A DNA stretch of 64,000 bases, from the NCBI GenBank assembly GCA_013365325.1, contig JABVXV010000005.1, positions 372,001 through 436,000 of the forward strand, given 5' to 3'. Below, piece by piece: positions 13,201 to 24,359 of this stretch. The position numbers and the translations under genes are program-made. Position 1 is the stretch's first letter. Each line of letters begins with the position of its first letter. Origin of the DNA: Dipetalonema caudispina. Taxonomy: Eukaryota > Nematoda > Chromadorea > Rhabditida > Onchocercidae. The notes under the pieces were generated by a model. The model did not search any database. It was not told the origin of the DNA and saw only the letters and a program-made list of their open reading frames with translations.

Positions 13201-16200
13201 TGTCGCTTCATCAAACCCGCAAAAGGTAAAGAATTATATAAGAGTAATTTCCAGGTGAAAATTTTTTTATTCCAACTTTTTCAGGCCAAAGATAACCAAG
13301 TTCTTTTATTTCATTACATGTGAGTTAAAAATTAACTGCCAAGTAATACCTGTATGGTCATTTTGCAATCTGTCAGTTGTGCATTTTCTTAGAAAGTTCT
13401 AAATCAAGCGCGACTTACAACCCATCCAAAAAGTAGTTAATGATCAAAAAAAGCAAGTTAAATCTTTCAGTGTATTAAAGGGATCAAAAGTGCTAAGACT
13501 CATTTCTTTCTTAAAAATCAGAAGATAAATGTGAAGCTTCGGTATGATTTCCATATAGTTTATGATGCGTTAGTCTTATCATTTATCATTTAGCCGAAAA
13601 CTTTCCACCAAGCATAGTATTTTTATTTAACTTTTTTCTTTCCTCTTTTCTCCTTATCCCTTCAGGTTATATTCTGCTTCAACTGATCAGTGTCATTAGT
13701 CTATCATTTCTTTTTAGAAGTGCAGTAGGATGATAAATTACGAGAAGAGTTTCAGGAACATACTTTCTACGGTATTCGGCTAGTTCTTCCTGCATCTTCT
13801 TGATTTGTCTTTCCAGCTCGTCTCGTTGCTTTCCTGTATCATTGATAACTTTTTGAGCCTCCTGAAAAAATGATAGAACAACTCGCGGCTCTATGCTTCC
13901 TCAATAATAATTCCACAAGGCATCACAACCGCAACTGAAGTAGTTTCTTTCTTATCTCGTCATTTTCTGCCAAATTTGCAATTTTTTTCTACTCTATTAC
14001 GAATGTAATCCCCACACTGCGAGTAATTTTTTATTGTTAATTATTTAAATTTCAAGTGACAACGATAAAGGAATAGAAGAAGAGCATTATCAGGTACAAA
14101 TGGCCCTTACGAACATCAGTATCAGTATCACATTCCAGATTCGGTTGTTCTGTTCACTCGCTTAATCGACAAAAGTATAATTTTAGAATTCGGAACAATT
14201 TCCTGTTCACCCTTCTACTTTGTCTTTTGCGCAATTTCCTGTTCATCCTTCTACTTTGTCTTTTGCGCCTTCTTTATTGATTTAGCTATCCTTTTTCTTA
14301 GTAATGTATGATAAATTACGAATATCTCAGTCAAATGATTTTCATACGATGTAGTGTTACTTCAAAATTCTTATTTCTAATATAATTTCTTCGACTAATT
14401 TTGAATGATCCGTTCATCATGATGATTAACGAAACTCACTCATTATTCTAATTAAGAGTCAAATACTTCTATCTCTTACCACTTGCTATTAAGTGATGAG
14501 TACAATACTTTAACTGAATTAATTAATATCTTTTAAAGATATTTTTTACAACAGAATTTATATCTAAAAACTTACAGAAAGTTCTCCTTCGAACATTATT
14601 TTAATGCTTGACGTATCTTTTCCCCATCGTCCACGTAGCATATCCAAATCAGCATTCAGTTTACGGTTTTGTGCTTCCAAGAAACGCACCTGCATTGTAG
14701 ATATAGTTTGAATTCACGTCAAATTAAACAATTTTTAAGATTATTAAAGTTTAATAAATTTCCTTCGATTTCACTCTATATTATACACCTTAAGCAAATG
14801 TCCGAACCTTTTCGATATAATCAGCCAAGCGATCATTTAAATCACTCATTTCTTTCTTTTCCCGTTCACGAGCATCACGAATGGTAGATGCAGCATTTTG
14901 ACCAAATGGTGACATACCGCTGGTCAGTGAAGAAGAACTCATCTCTGTCACCACTTTCACTACTCGATTACCGGATGCTATAAAATTAATAAACAAATTA
15001 AGAGGTTTTTTAACTAATCTTAAAATTAAGATAACAATGATAACTTACTTTATTAACTTTTCTACTATCGAACTAACAAATATCAACTTCATTCACAGTA
15101 GATCGTATCAAGTATTTTATAAATCGATTACCATTTGATGCAAGTTTGTTAGAAATTATTCAGACTACTTACAACACATGTCATTCTGTGAAAGAGTATT
15201 TTCAGAGGAAAATAAGCTTTGAATAGCACTCATTTATTCCAATTCACTTCTTGGTATGTGACGGTACATAGGTAACTCGTTCTTATTATCCAGGTTGTCC
15301 GTTTCAACTGGAATAGTTCAAGCAACTTTATAAATATGGAAATTAAGGGTGAAACGTACAGGTTAGAGCTTGGATACGTGATGCACGATACATTCACAAC
15401 ATAAGAAATAGTTTTGGCATTTGGTATACCAAGCAAAGCATAAGTTAGTAGCAGTGCATATGGAAACAGAAATTCGGGCTGGTCAGAAATTCCTCTGCGA
15501 TAGGTTAAATTAAATTATCTGCACGAATTTCGTTTACTTTGTACTAGCATTTATAGTTAGATTGAGCCTTCTGATGTCCGATGTCTTTGTTATCCCTTCT
15601 GTTTCACCACAGTTCGTCCATCTTTCATCCGTTTTGTTAGCCTAGGCTCCCTTTTGCCGCAGCACATTTCGAATTTTGACAATGCAATTGAGGGACTTCC
15701 CATGAAATGTGACATTTAGTGATGATTAAAGTGAATAAAAGAGGTTTTGCATATCAAAACTGATGATCGTATTGAAATGGCAAATTCAATAAAATATGTT
15801 TCATCAATTTGACTTGTCTTGTGGTGTTGCTTGTTGATCGGTTCCAATCTCTCTGCTATCAAGTATTTTGCAGTTGTCTTTCTTATCGTCGGATATTTTT
15901 ATAAATTGTTTCTTATGTTATGAATTTATGATACGTCTGCGTATTTACACTTACATGTTGCACGAAATTCAATCTATTGAATTTCGTGCGACAAAAAAGT
16001 TCTCATTAAAGCTATCGTTACGGAATCTAACCAAAAATTGCGCATTCTTAATTTTTCTTCTTCAATAAATCTTTAAGAAATTCATTAAAACAAGAAAAAA
16101 TGTTGCAAAAACTTACGAAGTCCTCCAAAAGTACTTGAGCTGGTTGTTGAACTAATACGGTTGTAACCGGGTCGTGCAGATATGGTGCTGCGATATTCAC

Positions 16201-16204
16201 TCAT
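10253..16204 (-). CDS. ifa: Cytoplasmic intermediate filament protein, IFA type with lamin-tail domain (578 aa, complete)
   Basis: Structural 10-nm filament protein; nematode IFA proteins pair with an IFB partner in epidermal hemidesmosomes, pharynx and other tissues. Twelve exons give one open frame: 16204-16117, 14977-14808, 14689-14576, 13861-13764, 13216-13030, 12701-12492, 12146-11973, 11713-11549, 11373-11250, 10927-10686, 10543-10424, 10297-10253. The head starts [16 protein letters not shown]. Coil 1A (about residues 66-95) holds [16 protein letters not shown] and [19 protein letters not shown]. The rod ends with [15 protein letters not shown] near residue 418. The tail (about 460-560) is an immunoglobulin-fold lamin tail with [23 protein letters not shown]-type strands and IWGRGQGG. 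There is no CaaX box or nuclear signal, so it is cytoplasmic. The intron before exon 13216 lacks a proper AG (see findings). Which IFA paralogue this is cannot be told from sequence alone. Confidence 0.96.
14197..14268. repeat. Two-copy 36-bp tandem duplication in an IFA intron
   Basis: Units 14197-14232 and 14233-14268 begin AATTTCCTGTTCA and end TTTGTCTTTTGCGC. They differ at one base (CACCC against CATCC). They lie in the intron between IFA exons 14576 and 13861. High identity suggests a recent slippage or duplication event. Confidence 0.95.
15960..15989. repeat. Perfect 13-bp inverted repeat (hairpin) in IFA intron 1
   Basis: Arm GCACGAAATTCAA (15960-15972) is followed by a 4-nt loop TCTA and the exact reverse complement TTGAATTTCGTGC (15977-15989). 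It can form a 13-bp stem in DNA or in the intron RNA. No terminal duplication or ORF nearby suggests a transposon end. Confidence 0.95.
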
Positions 16205-16229
16205 TTTTGTCTACTACGATTTACAAATT

Positions 16230-16231
16230 CT
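16230..16231 (-). promoter_or_regulatory. Candidate spliced-leader acceptor of the IFA gene
   Basis: Minus-strand TTTTTCGCTTCAG ends here, leaving a 25-nt 5' UTR before ATG at 16204. No upstream coding exon is needed because [16 protein letters not shown] is a typical IFA head start. Confidence 0.5.
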
Positions 16232-19200
16232 GAAGCGAAAAACTTTTTTTTTCATTTAAGATGGAATCAGTTGAGAATCAGTACGAACACGTCAGAAGCG
16301 CAAATGTTTAACGTAAATGCTGAAAAAGGATTAATTCTGCAAAAGTTATACAAAGATTGCAAGGCATTACAACTTCTTGAAAGCATTGTAGTCCTGTGAA
16401 CTGCATGGAAATTTGCAATGAAAATGAATGGAAGATACTGCACCATTGATACCTACATTTTGTCAATTGTAGATGAAATTGGGTAGGACTTCTTGTGTAT
16501 TTTCATTAAACGAAAGTTTTCAAAACTAACAAAGAGAGAAATTTGAAGAATTAACTGAATGACCAACTACATCATCTCCAGTCTTTCACCATCTAAAAAT
16601 TATTCAAAATACTTCTCACTATACTGCAAAAATTTCTTTTCAGTGTATTTTCAAATAAAAGCGAACTCTTTCAGCATTCGGAATTTTACAGAAAGAGGGA
16701 TTGATAGCTACAAATTTTCCAAAATGTCCCTCTTCCGAAACAAGTTTCCCCATTTGAAAGTTATACACAAATCATTTAAAATAGGGGAAATGGCAAAGCT
16801 AAAAAGAATTTATTACATTTTGAAATGTTTTTCTAACATACTTTTCCATTCTCCAATAAAAATCTTCATAAAAATGGAAGGCTTGATGTATTCATTTCAA
16901 ATCTGTTGTTTATTGCATTTATTTAAAACTTTCCTCTATATTTTGCCGAAAAAAGTCAATTTAATGCTGCAATTGCAATTAAATTAACAGTGAAAAGAGA
17001 ACAATCACAACGGAACTGTCTGATTTCCTTTCTCTAAATCCTCCTCTCTCGTTCAAGTTTTGAATTAAAAAACAGCTGAAATTCGAGAATTTCCTCCCAC
17101 TCTTCATCTATACAATATTTATGACTTGCAACTGTTTTAACTTTTGAACACAGCAACTTCTCACAGTACGATTTTTTGATCAAATTTTTCAAGTTAAACG
17201 ATTGATTAAAACACCAACTAACGACTGATGATTGATCGAAAAATGATTCAATTCAATACATTATAGAACCTGCATTTGTTAAAATTTGGAGAAGAAAGGT
17301 TTTGCAGGATTTCTTTTGACAAAGCACTAATTAGCAGACAAATTTTAATTCGGTCCAATTAACTGACTCATATCGTCGCTAAATAAAGAGCAGAACTATT
17401 CTACAAAGTGCCTCAGATCGATTAATGGCCAGACAAAGCGGTTGAAATAACTTCTTCTACCAACAAACAAGTTTGATAAAAAAGAAAAGTCAGAAAACTT
17501 TCTCTAAATTCAAAATGAATCGACAATGCCTTACGAACTTCTTTAAATAGTGCAATCGGAAGGTTCAAACTTCTCATCTTTTTTTTTTTTTTTTTCAAAA
17601 AAAGCCTTGAATTACTCACTGTTCGAAGAGAAGGATTAGTCACTGTTCAAAAAACAATTTCACTTTTGTTTCAAATCTCACAACGATTTTAAAGATGAAA
17701 GATTCAAAATCTTGAAATGTCTGCAAATCATCGGCGCAAACAGGAATCAAACAGACGTGGAAATATTAGCCCAATTAAATAAGAGCAGCCTTATCTATGA
17801 ATCGAATATATGACGAAAGTAAGCCAAGCAAACATTGCATCAAAGTTTCAAAGCTTACAAATAAATTTGGATGAATGCATTTTAAGGAATTTACTGTACC
17901 ATAAATACCTGTAAGTTTGTTGAAGTGAAGATAAATTATACCATAAGTAACATTCATATGGCTGAAGAACTCATCAATTGATAAATAATATACCATTGAT
18001 CAATGTGGTCAAGTAGATTGTCTCGCTCTCCGTCTAAAAAATTTTAATTATTGAATTGTATACAAAATTAATCCACTTAACTTTTCTCTCTTTATCTTAC
18101 AAAGTGATGAGCTTTATCCAATCATCATTTATTTGCTGTGTTCAAAAATCAACAACAGTTGCAAGTAATAAATATTATATTGATGAAAAGTGGGAGAAAA
18201 TTCTCGAATTTCAGCTGGTTTTTTTTTTTTATTGAAAACTTAAATGAGAATGGAAGATTTAACGGAAGGAAATCAGACAGTTCCGTTGTGATTGTTGTTG
18301 TTGTTGTTTTTCATTGTAAAAGGCCAATAAAAAAAAAATAGATATGAAAGAATTGAAAGAAAAGAAAAGAAATGAATGATATAGTCAGCCAGGCAAAGAT
18401 ACATAAATACATGACAAAGGAAGTGAACGATTTAAAAGGGAGTTACTAAGACAGTTCAGATTTAAGCTAAGCTGAAAAGTAGGAAAGCGGGAATTTATAA
18501 TCATTACGGGTGGAGAAAGTTTGGAATCATTGCGAAAAGATCTAAACAGTCTTGACCTTTAGCTCATTCCTTAAATTTTCCATCTGTTTTGACCTCAATG
18601 ATAGAATGTACTTGTTGAAATAACAGAAAAAAGTTTGTCTTGAAATGTGACTCATCCCATATTACTTGTCTTCCTGTTGACTCCAAATTTATCCGTGCGT
18701 ATTTCAACCGAAATCGGAAAAACTACTGTACCGGATGAAGATGTGCAACCGATCGGTACGAATTTAATGTGAATAGTGTGGTTGGAGACAAACTGAATAA
18801 CAAAAAGGAAGGAAGGGTGGAGCAGAAAGGACCTTCGTTACCAGTCAAGGACATCATCAACCCGCCATCACCGCCCTTAACCATTCATTCAATCATACAA
18901 TTTGCGCTATCCAATAAAATTGATGACTTCTGTTGATATGAGAACCGTACAAAGAGACCTCGATTACGGCGACATAAGCAAGCTGCTCATTGCATACAAT
19001 CTTATTTCATCGGCGCCGACCCTTACTATTTTTTTCTTTTGTCGATCGAAGACAAAATAGAGGAATGTTTGTATGAAAAATGTTATTCAACTAATAAATG
19101 ATAAAGTACGATGAGAAATATGAACTACCTAGTCGTAAATTCACCACATAATCATCAAGATATATTTATTTATACATAATTTCATTAATATCTATATTAA

Positions 19201-21346
19201 CTGAAATGGCCAGAAGTTATGCAGTAAAACATGAAGATAATTTCCCATGAATCAATTCATTTGGTGTAACTGTCCTTTAGTTGCAAAACTTCAATTGTTT
19301 ATTACTTTTATTGATTGAGAATTACTCATCTCGCGGGAAGAATTCAGTGTATGATATATTAAATTACAGGAATCCAATGAGAGCTGAAAAATCAACAGGA
19401 ATTGAATATTTCTGAATGAATTACACTATGTTATTTCCATTTTTCAATAAAAACTGTTCGATAGAAAAAAAAAAAAGAAATTTGAAGATAGATTGATTTT
19501 GAATTCATTTTAGTAAATTAATGGCAGATGAATGTAAAATTGTTGTTATTATTCCAAATATATCGTTGAAATTTTTGTGGGTTATTGTAAATTTCTTTCG
19601 AGGCAGATGGATGAAATCATGAAAGCATGTTGGGGAACTGAAGTAAAAGGTACTATTGAAATTTACTGGGCTATTTGCCATCGTCTACCTTTCAGACCTG
19701 AAATTTATTAATTGATTGACTTTTATATTGCAAATCATTCTGAATCAGTGAAACCCACAATGAGAAAGGAAAGTTAAATTATTCCGTGAGAATATATGAA
19801 CATCGGAAATTATGATTCTTCGTGTATCATTGCATTTCCTGCGATATTGTGACAGACGTGAACATTGGAAATGACCAATGTTGATTGGAAGTGATGACCT
19901 TTCAACTGTTTTGTGAATCTTTATCATGATGCAACTTATTTTATTCTCTTGCTTTTGATAGAAGACCAGTCAGCAATTATTTACAGAATGATTGGTATTC
20001 CTAACCTGAATTTATGGTAACGAATTAACCTTTTCATCAAATTTGGTTTAGAATTGAGATAGGAAAATCTGTCAAGTATCATTCAGTAAGCCTTTTGTAT
20101 AAACTCGTTTGTTACAAACATGAAAGAAACAATTTTATTAATGAAACGATAGGGACATCAATAAGATAAGATGTCAGATTTAATCTCTCTCTTACTGATC
20201 AATGATTCATCGAGTGAAAATGTGCTTTGAGTGGGCTAACCCTAAACAGAATATCAATATTGACTCATTCTTTTAAACAATTCAATTTTTCACTCTTCAT
20301 CTATTTTTCAAATACCTTGAATTCCATTAGGTATATTTACCCTTCAACCATGCATTTAAACATAGATCGAATCAACTTCTTGAATGATCTGACGTATCTG
20401 ACGACATTGTAAGCAATCAATCGAATTCATAGGGGGTCAAGAAATTACTACAATTAGAAAGATTATAGATTGCCGAAAAATTGAAAAAGGAAAAGATAAA
20501 GCATTATTATGCACTTCCTGGAAAGTTGAAATAAAATCATTTCAGATAGTTCATAATTCGATAAGTAGTAATTTTCATTATAAATCAAAAAGTTGAAGAA
20601 CTGAATAAGGTGGATTATGCACAATTGAATTAATGCAAAGTAAATCTGAAGTAAATTGAATATGTTGAAGTAGATGAAACGAAGCGTCGGTAAATTTTAA
20701 TGAAAAATGAAAATGTACTAACGATATTAAATAAACTCCTTTAACATTTAATAAAACATGAAATGAATAAAAATGGAAGAGCTACCATTTATCGATATTC
20801 TCAACCGCCCATTTTATTCAATTTTCCTCTCATACTTCATAATTTTTTTAAGGGATTTGTGTAAGGGGAAAAAAAACTTCAAGTAATCTTACGTCAATCT
20901 ATTTTTAAGTCTAAAAAAGCAAACGTATGACTACTTCTACTCTCTCTGTTTTATTAGTTTTTGCTATTATTCTAATTTATTCATTATATTTTTTTTTTTC
21001 TTTTTTAAAAATTTTTTATGTAAAATTTCTTTTTCAAAATCTAAAATGATACATTCAAAGGCATCTATCAACGAAATAAATTCATCTATTTAAAGAACAA
21101 ACAAAAATCATACAGTATATATAGATAGAATTTAAAAGGAAGAGAAATTATCTCACAAAACTATAAATAGAAATGCTACCATCACCATTTGCATAAATGA
21201 GATGGAGAAAAAAAAAAAAAAAAAGTGGCAAATAAAGCGGCCAGCTGTTGTGCATTCCGATTAGGAATAGCGCAACGATTATACAGCTTTTGTAAAAATA
21301 TGAAGATTAATATTGGTGTAAAATGTAAAGAGAATAGAATAGAAGA

Positions 21347-21367
21347 GGAGAGAGAGAGAGAGAGAGA
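21347..21367. repeat. (GA)n microsatellite
   Basis: An uninterrupted run of about ten GA units within a purine-rich stretch that continues to about 21385. Confidence 0.95.
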
Positions 21368-23343
21368 AAAGAAGGAAAAGAAAGGTAAAAATACCTTCCT
21401 TTTTTCTCTATAAAAAGATGGTTAAGATCATGCATACTATTCAAATATTCTTTCGTTAGTAAAAAAAAAAAGCCGTTTCCACTTTGTCGTAGTTTGTATA
21501 AGAGACATTATAATGTCTAAGAATAAACATCAATTCACTTCCCTCCCATTGAATAATTATTTCATTTCCAAAAATTCCTTTCTTTTTTTTTTTGCAAATG
21601 AATATGTGAAAGTTTAATGATTGTAATGTTATATTTATCAATTAATATGACAAAAAGGTACGCTTATGATTATTAATTTTAAACTTACTAATATAACATT
21701 TACAATGAGAAGATTGTCATCACATCACATATGATGGATGACAATGATGCACATGTAGATTGTAAAAGGTCAGCATTATTCATTTTAAAATTCACAAACA
21801 ATATTAGACATTTTAACTGTTACATTGTACTATTTTAGTAACATTCACTGAGACAACAAGCGACCGGTTTGTAATTCTTTAAAATATCTTTAACTACTGA
21901 AACTCGACCTCTCTTTATTGTAAAAAAAGGAAGGAAAAAAAAAACATGAATTTGTGCGGATGTTCCTCCATATCTATATCAAATTCTTTTACACATCATG
22001 GGATTGCTTCTTTCTCATTTTTTTCTTTTTTTTTTTTCTCTAAAAAAAGTATACGGCAAATTCTTAGATTTTTGAATAGAAGCAAAATTTTAAATTGCAG
22101 ACAGACTGTGTACTTTGTTATTTCCTTTATCTTGCGGATTGATAGTTCATTAAACTTTGCAACAGATAACAATTTTTTTCATCACTTGGAAAAACTGTTA
22201 AATGTGATGATTCGACCAGTACTGATAAAATGGTTACATTGTGGAATAGCCATTTTCGGCTATTTCTGTAGATTGGATTAGTAGTGGCAGACAATTAAAA
22301 AGAATAATTTTTAAAATGAAATTGTAAATTCTGTAAAGAGTTTCAGTTATCATTGGAAGTGCAAAGAGACTTCTTAATTATTTCTTTCCGTTACTCATTC
22401 ATTTTTATGATTGAATAGACGATCTCGAAAAGACTTCTATGATCGATAAATAGTAATCATCTGCAAATGTTAAAAGAGAAAAAAAATCATTTCATTTGCA
22501 ACTGAAAAATAGCTTGTAAAAGCAATGAAACTGAAATGAGCAAAAGAGAAGTAAGAAAAAAGCTGAAAAAGATAAGAAATGAGCACATAGTGACACTAAT
22601 ACATCTTTTTACACATTTAGCACTTTCAGCTTTCTCAAATAAATTTGTCTATTTCAGTAGCAAACGTGCAAGTAATACCTCAAAATACATATTTAAATGG
22701 AAATGTGACGAGACATTCCTTACAGTTGTGTCAATGATCGCTTAATGATGATGAATGATTGATACAGTTGAATGACAAGTTCATCATATCATTATCTATT
22801 TCACTACGTACTTTCTTAATTATTTCATTCAACAACACATATTTTACCGATGAATAGATTTACTTAAAAAGTGGAACAAGTATAAATCAAATAATAATGC
22901 ATACGTAAATGATACAAAATGATATCGTGTTGTGAATGAGAGATGTTAGACTTAAAAGTTCGTTATGGACAACAAATTGCTTCTAACAATAATGGGAAAA
23001 AAAAAAGAAACACATAGGCAGCACTTATACATTTTTCAATTGATTGAGTTGAGCGAAATCCTTCGGATAGAGTTAGTTCAGAAATGTTGAAAGTGACGAT
23101 GACATCATTGTCGAATGTTCCCTCTTGCTGGAAAAGGCAGAAAAGGACTGTTGAAATTCATAGAAGGATTGAACATGGAATATTGGAGAAGGAATGAAGA
23201 TAGTTGAAACTAATTTGTTGCATTTCTTTTTTTTCTCTCTTTCTCTCTCAACTATTCATTCAGTTGAATCTTTTCGTTTTCATTAAACGGTATCAAACGC
23301 CAAAAATTAATTTCCAACAAAGTGATAGCAAACGAAAAAAATA

Positions 23344-23479
23344 CATTTCCATTAAAACGGTAACAAATGGAAAAAAAACATTCATTCCCATTAAAACGGT
23401 AGCAAATGAAAAAAAATTCATTTCCATTAAAACGGTAGCAAATGAAAAAAAATTCATTTCCATTAAAATGGTACCAAAC
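23344..23479. repeat. Tandem repeat, about 3.7 units of 36-39 bp
   Basis: Units begin CATTTCCATTAAAACGGTA at 23344, 23383, 23419 and 23455, so the spacings are 39, 36 and 36 bp. A more diverged copy of the core (TTTCATTAAACGGTATCAAA) lies just before at about 23278. All spacings are multiples of three, so the tract is open on both strands. The plus-strand reading gives a KK-FISIKTVANE type repeat (see findings). Confidence 0.93.
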
Positions 23480-24269
23480 AACTTTGTTTCCCGTTCGATG
23501 AGCAGAACGAGTTCTTTCTTCTTCTTTTTCTACTTTATCATTTCATTCCTTTTGAGCCTTTTTAAACTTATTGTATCGGAATATTTCCAACTTTAAAAAG
23601 GAAATGTTTAATTTTGTTGTTTACCAATACAGTACATTCTATATTTCCAGTTGACCCAAAGTACAAAGGCTCTTTTTTCAATCATATCACAGTACTGAGG
23701 GCTTGATTTTATTTCCAAATTTCAAATTGCACTCATCAACAAACGATTAAATCTTATGAGACGAATTACCTGACAATCGCTTGTTTGAAGATTTCAATTA
23801 CTTATTTGTGAAAATCCTTGAAAGTAAACACTTGGACTGAACTTTTTTTGATGTCTAAAAAAAGCTTGATAGGCATAGCAAAGAAATAACAAAGCTGACG
23901 AAATTGATCAAAAATCAGAAATGGTGCATAAGAATAAATTTAAATTTTTAGGCAAAGGAGAAGAAATGATATAGGTAGTGGAGAAAATTACATCGCTAAC
24001 TAACATTTGAGCCATTGTAGAACCGATCCGTATTAATCCCATGGAATGAATGTCAATACGCTTCACTCTATCGGATATCACCTAATGTAAAATTATCAAT
24101 GAATAATTCAATTTGAAAAATAAACGAAAATTTTGGGTGTTAAGAATTTCGGATTAACAGTTTCGTTTCCTTTAAGCACTAAGAGATTTACATCAAAAGT
24201 GGGACATATAACATGATACAGCAAAGCACAGCACCTATCCGTGTGTACACTTACACAGACCCATATACC

Positions 24270-24322
24270 GATACACACATCCGCACACACACACATACAC
24301 ACACATACACATACACACACAC

Positions 24323-24357
<35 letters not shown>
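24270..24357. repeat. (CA)n microsatellite
   Basis: ACACAC runs with occasional CATACA and one CGCA interruption. The minus-strand VCVCVC open frame it creates is a repeat artefact. Confidence 0.97.

Positions 24358-24359
<2 letters not shown>

Noticed and set aside
16559..16987. 142-codon plus-strand ORF, the longest ATG frame outside genes
   Set aside because: Composition is just Lys/Phe/Ile/Tyr from AT-rich DNA, with no motif, and no flanking junctions that extend it; it sits in the presumed IFA upstream region.
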